Positions 24,336-35,640 of a stretch of DNA of 64,000 nt are shown piece by piece (positions within the stretch are counted from its first letter, which is position 1; every line of letters starts with the position of its first letter). Source of the DNA: Cordilura impudica (taxonomy: Eukaryota > Arthropoda > Insecta > Diptera > Scathophagidae); NCBI GenBank assembly GCA_963682025.1, contig OY821519.1:252700116-252764115 (forward strand). Direction: 5' to 3'. Below the pieces are notes generated by a model. That model did not search any database. It was not told the origin of the DNA and was given only the letters and a program-made list of their open reading frames with translations. The position numbers and the translations under genes were made by a program.

Positions 24336-25509
24336 TCTTGTGCTTTAATTTGATGTATGGCATGTGCATATTAAATAACATTTTTTTTTTTGGCTTGGTG
24401 TCCACCTTTTCTCAGGATTTGCTGATAATAAACCCATGTTATCATGTTACTTCACTTTATAAATCGCAAAAATGTTCATTATCATCTTTTTCTGAAATGT
24501 TAGAAAATTTATTACCACAAGTTCAAAATTCTCTATGCGTTTTAATTGGGGATTTTAATATTAAGCTGATATGTATAAACAATTCTAGTTTAACTTTGAT
24601 GGATGGTTTTTCTGAATATAACTTCACTTCACGTCATAATCTCATAACAAGGCCAGGAAGTAAATCATGTATTGATTCTGTCTTTAGTAATTTTTCAAAT
24701 CTCATGTCAGTAAACTCAGTTCAGTATACGTTATCTGATCATAATTTTATATTCTGTCGTTTTAAAATAGATTTCCGGCACAGTGAAACTACTATTGAAA
24801 GGAAATTCGAATAGATTACAAAAAATTTGGGTCTTATCTAGATGATATTCTATCCAATTCTGAGGATTAATGTGAAAAGCTCGTTAATGTGATTCACTAA
24901 TTACAAAGTAGAGGAACATTAGATATAAAGTGAGCCCATGGATGCCTGAGAATTTAATTTCTTTAATATCTTATAAAAGCAAGTTGTTGAAAGAAAGAAG
25001 AAAGAAAGATAAATAAAACCTGCTTGTTGCAGAGAGTCTTAAACGAATAAGCATAGTAATAAAAAATCTATGAATGATTATTACTCTTATTATATAGAAA
25101 AATGCGAAGAAGAAAAAAATGGAAATTTTTAGACAAAATAGTTGGAAAAAAAGTTAGAGTAATCAAATTTATTAATAACAACAGATAACACTATTTTAAC
25201 GCCAGATACCGAAAAAGCGTCAACATTCAATAGTTTTTTTCTTTGAGTCGGTTCGAAATATGCGAGCGAATATACTTCACAATTCTGATGATGATATAAA
25301 TATATTTCGTACAGTTAAAAGTGTTACTACAAGTTTTGTGTTAGAAGCCACAGAAAAGCTAAAACTTGAACACATTTTGGATAATTTGAAAATGAATAAA
25401 GGTCCTAGACATGACAACATAACACCGAAGATGTTGTTAGCTTGTAAATTAATCCTAAATTCAAATAAAACAAAATTTATAAGATTTAAACCGTAGGTCT
25501 TGAGAAATG
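24336..25509 (+). pseudogene. LINE endonuclease C-terminal half and start of RT (interrupted)
   Basis: From about 24400 the frame reads SFSEMLENLLPQVQ, then LCVLIGDFNIK (GDFN is an endonuclease catalytic motif), then SCIDSVFSN and VQYTLSDHNFIFC (SDH, the terminal catalytic motif). After 24814 the frame is broken but relics such as LLKERRKKDK can be followed to 25260-25496, which gives ILDNLKMNKGPRHDNITP, the first RT motif. There it jumps directly to LILNSNKTKFIRFKP, so the central RT including the YADD catalytic box is deleted. The gene order (endonuclease then RT, no RNase H) and the 3' end fit a CR1/L2 or jockey-like LINE. Dead. Confidence 0.8.
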
Positions 25510-25514
25510 TTGGT

Positions 25515-25954
25515 TATTCTCTTCAAAATATTTAATAGAAATGAGAGGACGAGGGGGATAATGTTCTGCTTCGGCTTAATTATGGGGAAGTCGCATGAAT
25601 TTTTGCATCCGTAGAGAATATTTTATTATTATTATTTATTAATAGATATAAGAAAATTTTATATAAATATGTACATAATTTACAATAATTAACTATATTA
25701 GGCATCCTTAGAGAATATACAATAGACATGAAAATGATCTGCGAAAAAGCTCTCCTATAAAACCCACCATAAAAGGAAGACCAAACAGCAAACAGCAGTA
25801 AAATCTGATGTATTTTTCGTCTAAAAGTAAAGAAGTGTCAGTAGAAACTGAAGATTGCAACTACCAAATATATGTGACGTAATCTCCCTGTTATAGAAGA
25901 CCTCTTAGTCATTATATCCCCGAAATCATAACATCCCAACCATAGTGTTGTTCT
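25515..25954 (+). mobile_element. 440-bp dispersed element, copy 1
   Basis: Nearly identical to 31875-32314. It begins TATTCTCTTCAAAATATTT and ends CCATAGTGTTGTTCT; no terminal inverted repeat or coding frame. It sits between two copies of the same ~147-bp LINE segment (25365-25509 and 25953-26101). Confidence 0.75.
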
Positions 25955-26970
25955 TGAACACATTTTGGATAATTTGAAAATGAAAAAAGGTCCTAGACAT
26001 GACAGCATTACAGCCGAAGATGTTGTTAGTTTATAAATTAATCCTAAATTAAAAAAAAAAAACAAAATTTATAAGATGTAAACCGTATGTCTTGAGAAAT
26101 GAAGGTGCACATTAATGGAAATATTATAGATGAATGGGAAAGTGTGAAATACCTCGGAATATATCTAAATCATAATATAATGGGGAGAAAATCATATGAA
26201 TCATTTAAAATAAAAAATTTCGTCTGGAATTGGTATCCTATATAAATTGAAAAATAAACTTAATGCTGATACTAAAATGCTACTTTACAACTCCTAAATT
26301 AACTCTCATTTATCATATCTTCCTATGATTTATGGTGGTACATCTAGAACAGCTATGAAATCACTGCATACAGCACAAAATAAAGCACTGAAAGTCGTTT
26401 TAACTTACCGTTAAGGTACCCGTATAGTACAATTGATTTATTTAAATATTTTGCAAAAAACATACTTCCAATAAAAGGGTTATATAAGGAACAACTATTG
26501 GTTTACATTTTTAAATGCACTAAAGGTATTGGTTCCCATACCATAAATTTTAATCAAAAAGTATCATATACTCATTGAATCACTAGACAGTCGATGAGTT
26601 TAAGGGTGGTAAGATGCCGACTTGGGGTAACTAAACAATGTGTCACTTTTTCTGGACCAAGCGAGTATAATCAATTACCTAACGTGTTAAAAAAACATAG
26701 TTGTTTTATCCACTTTTAAGACTAATCTCAAAGAATATTTATTAGAAAATGTTGAAATACTTCTGGCATTTTAAATAAATTTTGAAAATATTGTATTCTT
26801 TTTTTTTTTTTCTATAATGTATATTATTTTTGTAAAAAGTTAGTATAAAATACATTGCCTACTATTTATTAGTCTGTAAAGCCATTTTTGGTGCTGGGAC
26901 ATAAAAAGAAAAAAAGAAAAAATTTGAATCTGTAAATAAATATTGAAATTAAAAAAAATATATATAAGCC
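25953..26970 (+). pseudogene. LINE RT C-terminal region and 3' UTR
   Basis: After repeating the 25365-25509 segment the sequence continues HINGNIIDEWESVKYLGIYL (from about 26105), the region just past the RT palm. It continues with LKNKLNADTKMLLYNS, then TAQNKALKVV, LFKYFAKNILPIKGLYKEQL and SGPSEYNQLPNVLKK, the typical C-terminal thumb and tail of CR1/L2-like LINEs. Several frameshifts are needed to read it. The 3' UTR carries CTGTAAAGCCATTTTTGGTGCTGGGACATAAA followed by A-rich repeats to about 26970. Confidence 0.8.
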
Positions 26971-27334
26971 GTCAAAAATATTGGTGGGTTTACATGGGGA
27001 TGTGTACTAAGATTGGTATTAAATACTCTCCCTGTTATATTTAAGCGGATACCTATTTCGGGGTTTTTTTTTTTTTTTCTGGTTTTATATATATCCGACC
27101 TTTTTCGTAACACCATCTTTAACGCTCCGATTGTGAAGTCTCGCGTTGAACTTAAAATAGCGAAAAAGATCCGCAGGGACCTAAGTATAATGAATTGTAT
27201 GGTATTTTGCTTGATGTGGTGTGTTTGGATGGTTTTGATTGTGCATTTTAGATTATATAAACATAAAATAATCTAACCCATAAAAACAAAGTTTTTCTAA
27301 AACACTTTCTTTCCTTATGCATATGAGTTTTGAA

Positions 27335-27925
27335 TATCTCCGTAACTGTGCGTGACTGTGTGTGACTACCTTAAAATTAATCTTTGGCCACAACAAATCT
27401 ATGGACAAAGTTTCAGATAGATCGGATGAGGGGAAGTGAGGATTTAATCTCTCCGTGACTATGCGTGACTATGTCAAAGTTAATCTTTTTTCACAACAAG
27501 TCTATCGACCAAGTTTCAGATCGATCGGATAAGTGGAAATGTGTTTTAAATCACTCCGTGACTGTGCGTGACTAAGCGTGACTGTGCGTGACTACGTCGA
27601 AGTTAATATTTCTTTACAGAAAGTATACCAACCAAGTTTCAGAATAATTGGATGAGGCGAAATCCGTTTTAAGTCTCTCCGTGTCTGTGCGTGACCATAC
27701 GTGACTGTGCGTGACTAAGTTAAAGTTAATCTTTTTTCACAGCAAGTGTATGGACCAAGTTTCAGATGGATTGGAAGAGGGGAAATGACAGTTAGATCAC
27801 TCCCTGACTGTGCGTGACTATGCGTGACTGTGCTTGACCACCCCAAAATTAATCTTTTTTCATGACAAGAGTATGGGCCAAGTTTCAGAACAATTGGATA
27901 AGGGGGAATCGGGCCGACTCACGAC
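27335..27925 (+). repeat. Minisatellite of 105-125-bp units with nested CGTGACTGTG repeats
   Basis: Five units begin near 27340, 27450, 27550, 27675 and 27800. Each has CTCCGTGACTGTGCGTGACT, then AAAGTTAATCTTTTTTCACA, then CCAAGTTTCAGATCGATYGGA. The number of CGTGACTGTG submotifs varies and explains the unequal unit lengths. It is followed by a GACA microsatellite at about 27925-27960. Confidence 0.85.
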
Positions 27926-28009
27926 AGATAGACAGACAGACAGACCGACAGACAGACAGAGAGTGTGAGTTAAAAGAAAGAATTTAAAAAGGCACAAGAA
28001 AAAATTTTT

Positions 28010-28394
28010 TTATACAATTTCGGCTTTATTTAATATTAAAATACATGAGAAAATTAAATAAATTATTGCTGTGATGCTTCTTGCTGATTTTCCAGTCCGA
28101 CTGTGGAAGTATTGCAACGATGCAGCAATGTTGAATGCCCAACACAAACTGCTATGTACAAGTAAAGCAATATGCTCTAGTTTTACGCCGGCGTCCGTAC
28201 TCCACACAACATATCTGGCATGCCGGCCGATTTGATCGAAGCGCAAAAAAAGGTACAGCTCCTTTTGTCAGTTTTGCTACCACCTAGAGCGACAAAAAAT
28301 ATTTGATTTTTCCATTTTTGTGTGTTTAAAAATTATTTAATTTTATTTTTACATTGAATGCTTCCATAGCACTTCGAATCCTGGAATAAAGGTA
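28010..28394 (-). pseudogene. piggyBac transposase C-terminal cysteine-rich domain
   Basis: On the minus strand 28394 downward begins LYSRIRSAMEAFN, continuing in frame from the piggyBac segment beyond the nested Tc1 element. It later reads PACQICCVEYGRRRKTRAYC plus FTC and IQHC, the CxxC...RKTRxxCxxC layout of the piggyBac C-terminal domain, with a stop codon inside. An AATAAA signal lies just downstream on this strand (about 28022-28027). Frameshifts between the two blocks make it inactive. Confidence 0.75.
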
Positions 28395-29929
28395 AGGAAA
28401 AAAGTATATGGTACAGGTGACTAATTGAAAGATTTTTTTTAGAAATATTTTAAACTTTGAGCTAATACCTTTTATAGTTTCTATAGACATAGTAAAAAAA
28501 ATTTCCGATAAATTTTAAGTATTAATTTTTTTTCTTTATTTAATAATAAAAAATAAGAAACTTCCGTGTAAATATATATATGGTACAAACTAAATTAAAA
28601 GAGAAGATAATAAAAAATTAACAAAATTCATACAAATTAAGTGACGCTTTTTATTTCTAATAATGTGTATTACCTCCACCGTTAGCAATAACTTCATTTA
28701 AACGGAGAGGCATTAAGTTGACGAGATTATGAAGACCATTCTTCCATTATAGCTGATTTTAACTCGTTTAATGAATTATAACAACGGCCATTTTTATAAA
28801 CTGCTTGGCTAAGCATTCCCCAAAGATTTTCCACTGGATTTAGGTCAGGGCTTAAGGGGGGCCAATCCAAAACATCGATATTTTTTCTTCGAAAAAACGT
28901 TTTGTTTATCTTGCCGTGTGTATAGGAGCGTTGTCCTGCTGGAAAGTAAAATTATTTCCATAATTTTCTTCAGCAAAGTCTATAAGGACATTGTCTAGCA
29001 ATTCTACATAGTTCTCCGCATTCATTTTATGAGATATAAAGCAAATCGGAGAACGTTCTTTGTAACCAAACGTTACCCAAGTCATAAGGGATCCTCCTTT
29101 AAAATTTCGGGCTACCCGTATTTGCTGTGGTTGACCTTTAGCTATCCAATAACCTTGCTAACCATCAGACCGTCAAGGTTAAACTTTTTTCATCACTGAA
29201 GAGCACATTTTTCCATTCTTCCTCCCAGAATTTATATTTTTCTGCAAGTGCCAATCTTGCTCCCTTGTGTTTTGGTGTAAGCTTGGATTTTGGCAAAGTT
29301 TTTTGTTTGGTAATGTGTAAATCATTATTTAAAATTTGGTTTATTCATCGGGAAGTAATATTTAAACTTAGCTTTGCTTTTATTTGACCACAACTGAAAT
29401 TGTTTTTGACTGCCAGGCGTCTAATTGATCTTTTATCGCGATCGCTTACTTTTGGATGTCTTCCAGATCTTTTTATAGTGCCGTATGATGTTGGATTTTT
29501 GACATAATTTTGAATTGTTGTTTTTGATCTATTAGGCGTAAGGGCAATATCTCTTATTGTGCGCCCAGTTTCGCGATATAAATCTATTTTTGTACGCTCC
29601 ACAAGAGACAAATGGCTTCCTCTGGGCATTTTGATCTGTCATTAGTTTTATTTAATAAAAAACAGATAAACAATCTAAGTAACACTAATAAATTAAATTA
29701 AAAAAATTAATCACTTTCTTCTTATGTACCATATACTTATTTTATACGAAGACGATGTATAAAAAATAATAAATTTAAATAACTTAATCTGTGAGATAAA
29801 CATGAGAGTAGTTAATGTTTTTTAATAGAGGATATATGAAGCGTTGTAAAAAATTAGTATTCAATTGGATATGTAATCTTACTATTTAGTACAGTACCAT
29901 TATTACTTTGTACCATATACTTTTTTCCA
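28395..29929 (-). mobile_element. Tc1-like transposon of complete length, nested in piggyBac, dead transposase
   Basis: Terminal repeats 28395-28415 and 29909-29929 match at 20 of 21 bases (GGAAAAAAGTATATGGTACA core) and are flanked by TA on each side (28393-28394 and 29930-29931), the Tc1/mariner target. Second, inner copies of the core lie at about 28574-28587 and 29726-29740, giving an IR/DR layout. The transposase starts at ATG 29629 with LSLVERTKIDLYRETGRT and an HTH ending KRSGRHPKVSD; an in-frame TGA follows at 29345-29347. It continues NVLFSDEK (first catalytic Asp, ~29195), FQQDNAPIHTAR (second Asp, ~28930) and SPDLNPVENLWG (Glu, ~28830), matching a DD34E layout. Stops and frameshifts inactivate it, but the ends look intact. 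At 1535 bp it is the normal size. Confidence 0.9.
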
Positions 29930-29931
29930 TA

Positions 29932-30800
29932 CGTTATACGTCCATTTATGGCTCGCTTTTCAATATAAGGCAGTGCTGATTGTGTCGTGAGCAATTCCAA
30001 AATTGAAAGTGGCTTATCGGGTTTTTTAATGACTTATTTGCATTATAAAATATGAATGCAGCTAATACAGCAATATCTACCATATTGTAGACCATTGGAA
30101 GTGGCCAGCAGTTTGTTGATCGTTTGCAAAAATTTGTGCCAAGCATCTGATCCATTGTATCCACGCCGGATTTATTAGCATTGCAATCCAGAGTAACCAT
30201 AGGCTCCCTTTTTTCAGTTGTGTCTACATTTTACGTATAGTGCATTGTAGACTGCGAAATTACCTCTTTATTTTTCTTCGGAACATATGATGAATACAGT
30301 GATACATTGCCTTCGTAGAAGCCAAACAATGAACTCCAAACTGGACACGCAACAAATGCAGTTTTCTGCCTCATCAATTTACGCGTCGCAGCTAATGTGG
30401 AGAAAAAATTGTCAGCATAATTTGTGCGGCCTCTATTCACTATCTCTCTACTAATTGATATACAAATTCTACCCTTGATTTACCTCACGCTCTTGACTAG
30501 GCAACTTTCCAGAGTAAATCATTCCTTTGATAAAATGATTTCGACTCTCACAGCCATAATTGGCTGTCTCGGACGGAATGTCTCGTGAGAACCGTGTGCG
30601 ACGTCCACGGTCAGCGAATCGTACGGGATATAAGCTGACGCCAAGTTGGCATGCAAACGTCGTCAATAGCAGCAGTTTTACTGTTGTCGCAGTCTACAAT
30701 CGCGTATTTGCGTTACCGAAGCGAATGAATTTTTTGATTAGCATAAAGCGATGATATAGGAACCATAGTTCTTTCGCAGGCATTTGATTGAAAAACAAAA
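29932..30800 (-). pseudogene. piggyBac transposase, central part
   Basis: Read down from about 30800: MPAKELWFLYHRFML, then RGRRTRFSRDIPSETANYGC, GMIYSGKLPSQEREVNQG, NRGRTNYADNFFSTLAATRK (DNF, a conserved catalytic-region block) and SSYVPKKNKEVISQSTMHYT, then SGVDTMDQMLGTNF (about 30140-30170) and LPMVYNMVDIAVLAAFIFYN. This order is diagnostic of piggyBac (DDE_Tnp_1_7 family). It ends at the Tc1 insertion with ALPYIEKRAINGRIT. The N-terminal part was not found and at least three frame breaks are present. The terminal repeats were not recognised. Confidence 0.85.
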
Positions 30801-31059
30801 TACAGGTAGCAAAATAAGAACACAATTCAACAAAACTCATTAGCAATTTTTTTTAATAATAGCACAAGGTCCGTAGCGACCTTTTTCCCTAATCCACGTA
30901 CTAATCGTTTTTAAACATAAATAAAATAAAAAATGTTGCTTGCATTACTTCAAAACCAGCTTTACTCGATTCAACATACTTTTTGCATCGCATACATGTA
31001 CGGTTCGTCTATGCAACCCATACAACATTAAGGAGTTGTGAGAGTTTGAAAATCAAAAA

Positions 31060-31850
31060 AGTCCCCAGGGCTTTCTCACAAACAGGAAAGTTAACATCAT
31101 GGTAGCAACTTGTAGCGCAAACCAAAACTTGGAAGTGATTTTTGCGGTAACATTACAGCAGTTACAAAAATGTGCAAAATCACTGTGTTGTACAGCCAGA
31201 AGACATTATAACGATTGAACCCCAGATTCTGGCTATGGCCTTCATATATTTATAGATAATATGATTTTGACGATCTCGCTTTAGCGCTAAAATTCCAGAT
31301 TGGATTTTTGTCCAGGATAACTCTAAGATACTTTAGCACTATCGAATAAATATAACTATTCCACATTTAATTTCCGGAATTAAATAAAGGAATCTTGTAC
31401 TTTGTTATCTTGATTGCATGTACCCAAGAAAACACTATCTGCACTGTATTCAGAAAGTAGTTTTATAAATACATAGTTTAAGGCATACAGACTGTGTCTG
31501 TAGATATTTAACAAATACTGTGATGGCAACGTAGTCTGCATTAGAGATGATCCTTATAACGATGCTGCCTAATTTGACCAGCACTCCTTTTTTCCCCACT
31601 AAATTATCATGACACAATATTTCTATCGTACGTCTGGACAGATTCATAGAAACCATGATTATGGAATCATTCACTCTCTAGTTGACGGCTGCCTCATATT
31701 TGAAATCATGTATGACCCTCTATATATCCAAGAAGGCTTAGTCTTTACGTTCTATGCATTTGCAATGAATCGCATGACTAAATGTATATCCGCCTCCACT
31801 GACACGTCTTATTTTGCCCTGTTAGGAGGCAAATAGCTACTCCAGCTTAG
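31060..31850 (-). pseudogene. LINE reverse transcriptase relic (RNase H-type LINE)
   Basis: On the minus strand a decayed RT can be followed: AFLDI in the first catalytic block (about 31735), then LSRRTIEILCHDNLVGKKGV (about 31585-31645), then ADYVAI with KYLQT (about 31500-31550) in place of the usual YADDVAI. Further on comes LKYLRVILDKNPIWNFSAKA (about 31290-31350) and WLYNTVILHIFVTA. Motif order matches I/LOA-type LINEs. Frameshifts throughout. Confidence 0.65.
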
Positions 31851-31874
31851 CAGACATTCTGTGAGATGAATCGC

Positions 31875-32314
31875 TATTCTCTTCAAAATATTTAATAGAA
31901 ATGAGAGGACGAGGGGGATAATGTTCTGCTTCGACTTAATTATGGTGAAGTCGCATGAATTTTTGCATCCGTAGAGAATATTTTATTATTATTATTTATT
32001 AATAGATATAAGAAAATTATATATAAATATGTGCATAATTTACAATAATTATCTATATTAGGCATCCGTAGAGAATATACAATAGACATGAAAATGATCT
32101 GCGAAAGAGCCCTCCTATAAAACCCACCATAAAAGGAAGACCAAACAGCAAACAGCAGTAAAAACTGATGTATTTTTCGTTTAAAAGTAAAGAAGTGTCA
32201 GTAGAAACAGAAGACTGTAACTACCAAATATAGATGACATAATCTCCCTGTTATAGAAGAACTCTAAGTCAGTATATCCCCGAAATCATTACATCCTAAC
32301 CATAGTGTTGTTCT
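31875..32314 (+). mobile_element. 440-bp dispersed element, copy 2
   Basis: Same boundaries and length as 25515-25954, differing at scattered bases. It sits next to a LINE relic without flanking duplications that I can see. Confidence 0.8.
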
Positions 32315-34155
32315 AACAAGTAACAGTGTAGAGAAAATTATTTTTTCAATAGATTTTTTGACCAGTTTCAGATAAAGTTTGTTCCATTTGCGTCTTTAAC
32401 AGGAAGCTACGAGTAATTCCAATGGAACTACAAATAGTACTAAATTTGAAGATCCTCATATTAGAATATCAAAATATACATTCAGTTCCTACAAACTTAT
32501 TTCTTTGAAGTTTATATATTGATAGTTGAGACAACTTTATTTCAGTAAAGCAAGGATTTAGTAACAATTTCAGCACTAGAAATAATTTTATCTTGTTTTG
32601 GAGCTCACAAGTACCATTAGTAGTATGCCACATTTTAATTCAATAACTACTTAACTTTTAAAAGTATACTTCAAATATTGGTTTTTTTTTTAACAAATCC
32701 CCCTTAGTATGCAAAAAATTTTGTTAAACATTTTCCTTGATGCCTTTACCTAAACGCCATTTTAGCAAATCCATAATTTATTAGCAAATAACTAGCGCAA
32801 ATATTATTACAATCAACTAAACCAACAACAAAAAAATATTACAACAATATTAAAAAATAAATTCAATTTTGTTTAAGTTTTGCTAACATACTTGTTGTAA
32901 CCCAAAAAACGAAATCCCTTGTAACCGCCTTTATTTCCACTATAATTTATGTAAATTTTGTTTTCTAGTTACATCGCTATTCTTAAGAGCCAAGCCTGTG
33001 TATGTGGGGAAAGAGGAAATATTTTAAATGGAATATTAATGTTGCAAAATGTTATAATGAATGAATATCATTATATAAAAAATAACAACAACAACAAAAA
33101 CTAAGTACTAGCACAACTATTACAAATACATACGGAGACAATCGCACATAGGTATTTACATTAACAAAAAAAAAAGGGAAGGTATCCAGATGGAAATATA
33201 TTTAGTTCTGCTTTTTCCATCGACAGTTTGAGTATTGGCGAAATACTAAAATTTCTTAGATTATAAAAAGATTGGAAAAAAAAAATTTCGAATCTCGAGT
33301 GTCGTGAATCTTTGAATAAGTTTGTTCATTTCTAAGTTAAATACTTTGGAAACAAAATGTGGAAGTCAGAGCCAGGAAATCTTAAGAAAACTTAGTGTGT
33401 TACATTAGTGACTATGGTTGAATTAAAAATGGTTCTTCAGATCACTTGTAATTTTTGAAAATGCCCACGAAGTTGAAACGAATTTTTTTTCTGATAGAAA
33501 TTTCTAGAATTATGTATTTGCCCTCGAAGCTTCGAACATTCGATTGTCAATACGATCAACTTCTATTCGCAAAAAAGATTTTAGACCTCATTCTGTGAAT
33601 CAAAAACTATAATCGAATCAAAAACTATACCCTATTCGTTTCAGCTCAATCGATCAGTGCGTCATTGAAATATTTTCAATACTTCCTGCTTACGAAATAG
33701 TTTGCCACTTGGTTGAAGATTTAATCTATAAAAGACTTAAGGATTAAAAACGATATTGGATTCTTTAAGATTCGACAATAAAATGGAATATACTAATCCT
33801 TAATATTACTACAGAGCTAAATGAAGCATAACATTTTGATGGCTATTTAAGAAAATTCGTCCCGAATCGTTAGAAGTCAATATCAACAAACGAAACTCAA
33901 TTTATTTTGGGACGAATGTGAGCACAATTGAACGATCTATCTAAGTCCCGTAATGTTTATTTTTTTCTCCTCAGTTTTTTTCCCAGAGTAGCTTAATATA
34001 TTGTGCAAGACTAGTTGTTTTATTGTAAGTATTGATGGAGATCATGTGAGAGCTAATCTTATTTGAATGCACACGTAAAATTTTTTTCTGCAAAAAGTGA
34101 GTTTACATATAATCAAAAAAAAAAAGTAATAAAGATATTTAAAAGTTTAAATAAA
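32315..34155. other. AT-rich stretch, no gene seen
   Basis: Low-complexity tracts only; no motif, RNA gene or repeat relation was recognised. Confidence 0.4.
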
Positions 34156-34502
34156 CTAGCAGATTCCAGCCCTCGAAATTCGAGTGCAAATTCTAGGAAA
34201 TTTTATTTTTTCATTAAATAAAGACCCTAAACGTGTGCTTATCAAAAAACAAACTCATTTTTATTACAAACACATTAAAAAATTTAATAAATACACATAT
34301 AGCATTGTATAATTTTATGTATGTGTTAGTAGCAACTTTAAATGCAATTTACTCAAAATAAAGGAAAAAATATAAAAATCTGGAAATCTGCTAAACGGCT
34401 AAAAAGAAATACCTTTCAAATAATATACGTCTGGTCAAAATCGGGATAAGACGGTAGAACAAAACATCGATCACAAGAAATCGCCTAGCCTATTAATATT
34501 AG
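34156..34502 (-). mobile_element. Non-autonomous Helitron, copy 2
   Basis: On the minus strand it ends with the CTCGAATTTCGAG hairpin, a 12-nt spacer and CTAG followed by T. The other end (TAATATTAATAGGCTAGGCGATT) has lost the leading TC. About 347 bp. Confidence 0.8.
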
Positions 34503-35130
34503 GTACTTAAAAATATTGTTTAAAGGTAAGAAAAAAAAAATAAATAAAAAAAAACTTTTAGATGGCGGTCAGTCATTTTTCAAACAACATTTTATAACGG
34601 CTAAACCAGGATACATGGGACTTTGAAATTGATATCAATTTATATTTAGGTCTAAACTAAACTTGAAAAATGTTTAACCACTCCCCAATTAATGCGGGCA
34701 TGAAAGATTTAAGTGAAATAAGTTTGTTATCTTCGGAAGGTGACTTGGATAATATTCTACTATGTACAGATGACTGTCTAAATATTTTCTTAAGATACGT
34801 AAAATAATTGTCCATCACCTCCCTTCCAAATCTTATATTTCCTTTTCTTCTACATCACTTGAAAGTTTAAGTTGGCTGGCAGCAGTTATGAGAACCTGAA
34901 TGACTAGTTAGTTGTAAAAGACGACTAGTCGCTGACAAGCTTCCCTCCGTTTTTTGTTTTAATGTGGTCTTTGTTTACTTGCCCCAAATCAGGAGAACGG
35001 AGCCTCAGTATCTCAGCAAACAAAAGCTCCAAGCTCTCAGCATAGACAGAAAGTAAAGTTCCAGCAGATGGAAAAACAAATGCAGGAATAGTTGCTTTTC
35101 TGCAAGCAGTAGGAAATCGATAGAAGAATA
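34503..35130. other. Stretch with no assigned feature
   Basis: Minus-strand open frames at 34925-35258 overlap the start of a plus-strand LINE relic and look like shadows. Parts of 35000-35130 may be decayed RNase H of that LINE. Confidence 0.35.
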
Positions 35131-35134
35131 TTGA

Positions 35135-35640
35135 AATATTCAGGACTGCGAGACATACGAGAAACAAGATGGCCTAAAACTCTCCTCAGCAGAAGTAAAA
35201 GAGACATTTCGAGGCTCATGGTTATATTGACAGCTCGCTGGCTAATAAGTAAGAACACAGAAAGCTAAGCGGCTGATGTGACTAGAACAATTCAGCTGGA
35301 TGCAAATCCATAAGACAATGGATTCAATTTCACTCGGACAAATCTACTTAGTACAAATTGATTAGGAAAAATTCCACTCGGACGATTTTACTTGGTATAA
35401 ATAATACTTAATTTATAATTAATTAATTTTTTAATAATTTTAAACTAACTGATGCGTTTGCGAAGTAAAAAATTATTCCCTAGTAGAATTGATCGAGTGA
35501 AATTGTATCTAGTGGAATAGCATCTAGTGAATTGGTGTTGCCCGGTGAAGAGGAGACAGGATATCATGTACTATGCAGATATAGAGCTTTAGAGAAAACC
35601 TAACTGTCATGTGGGAACCACAACTAGGAAATCTAATGCG
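35135..35640 (+). pseudogene. LINE C-terminal tail relic (interrupted by a MITE)
   Basis: Reads GLRDIRETRWPKTLLSRSKR then DISRLMVILTARWLISKNTE, the segment between RNase H and the cysteine tail of I/LOA-type LINEs, up to the MITE at 35288. Directly after the MITE it continues LPGEEETGYHVLCRYRALEK, the GEEET..HxLC tail, ending in a stop near 35601. Confidence 0.65.
35288..35534. mobile_element. 247-bp MITE-like insertion with imperfect terminal inverted repeats
   Basis: The left end CAATTCAGCTGGATGCAAATCCA and the reverse complement of the right end, CAATTCACTAGATGCTATTCCA, align over about 22 bp with scattered mismatches. Subterminal TTTCACTCGGA and ATTCCACTCGG motifs recur. It splits the LINE tail. 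Confidence 0.5.
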
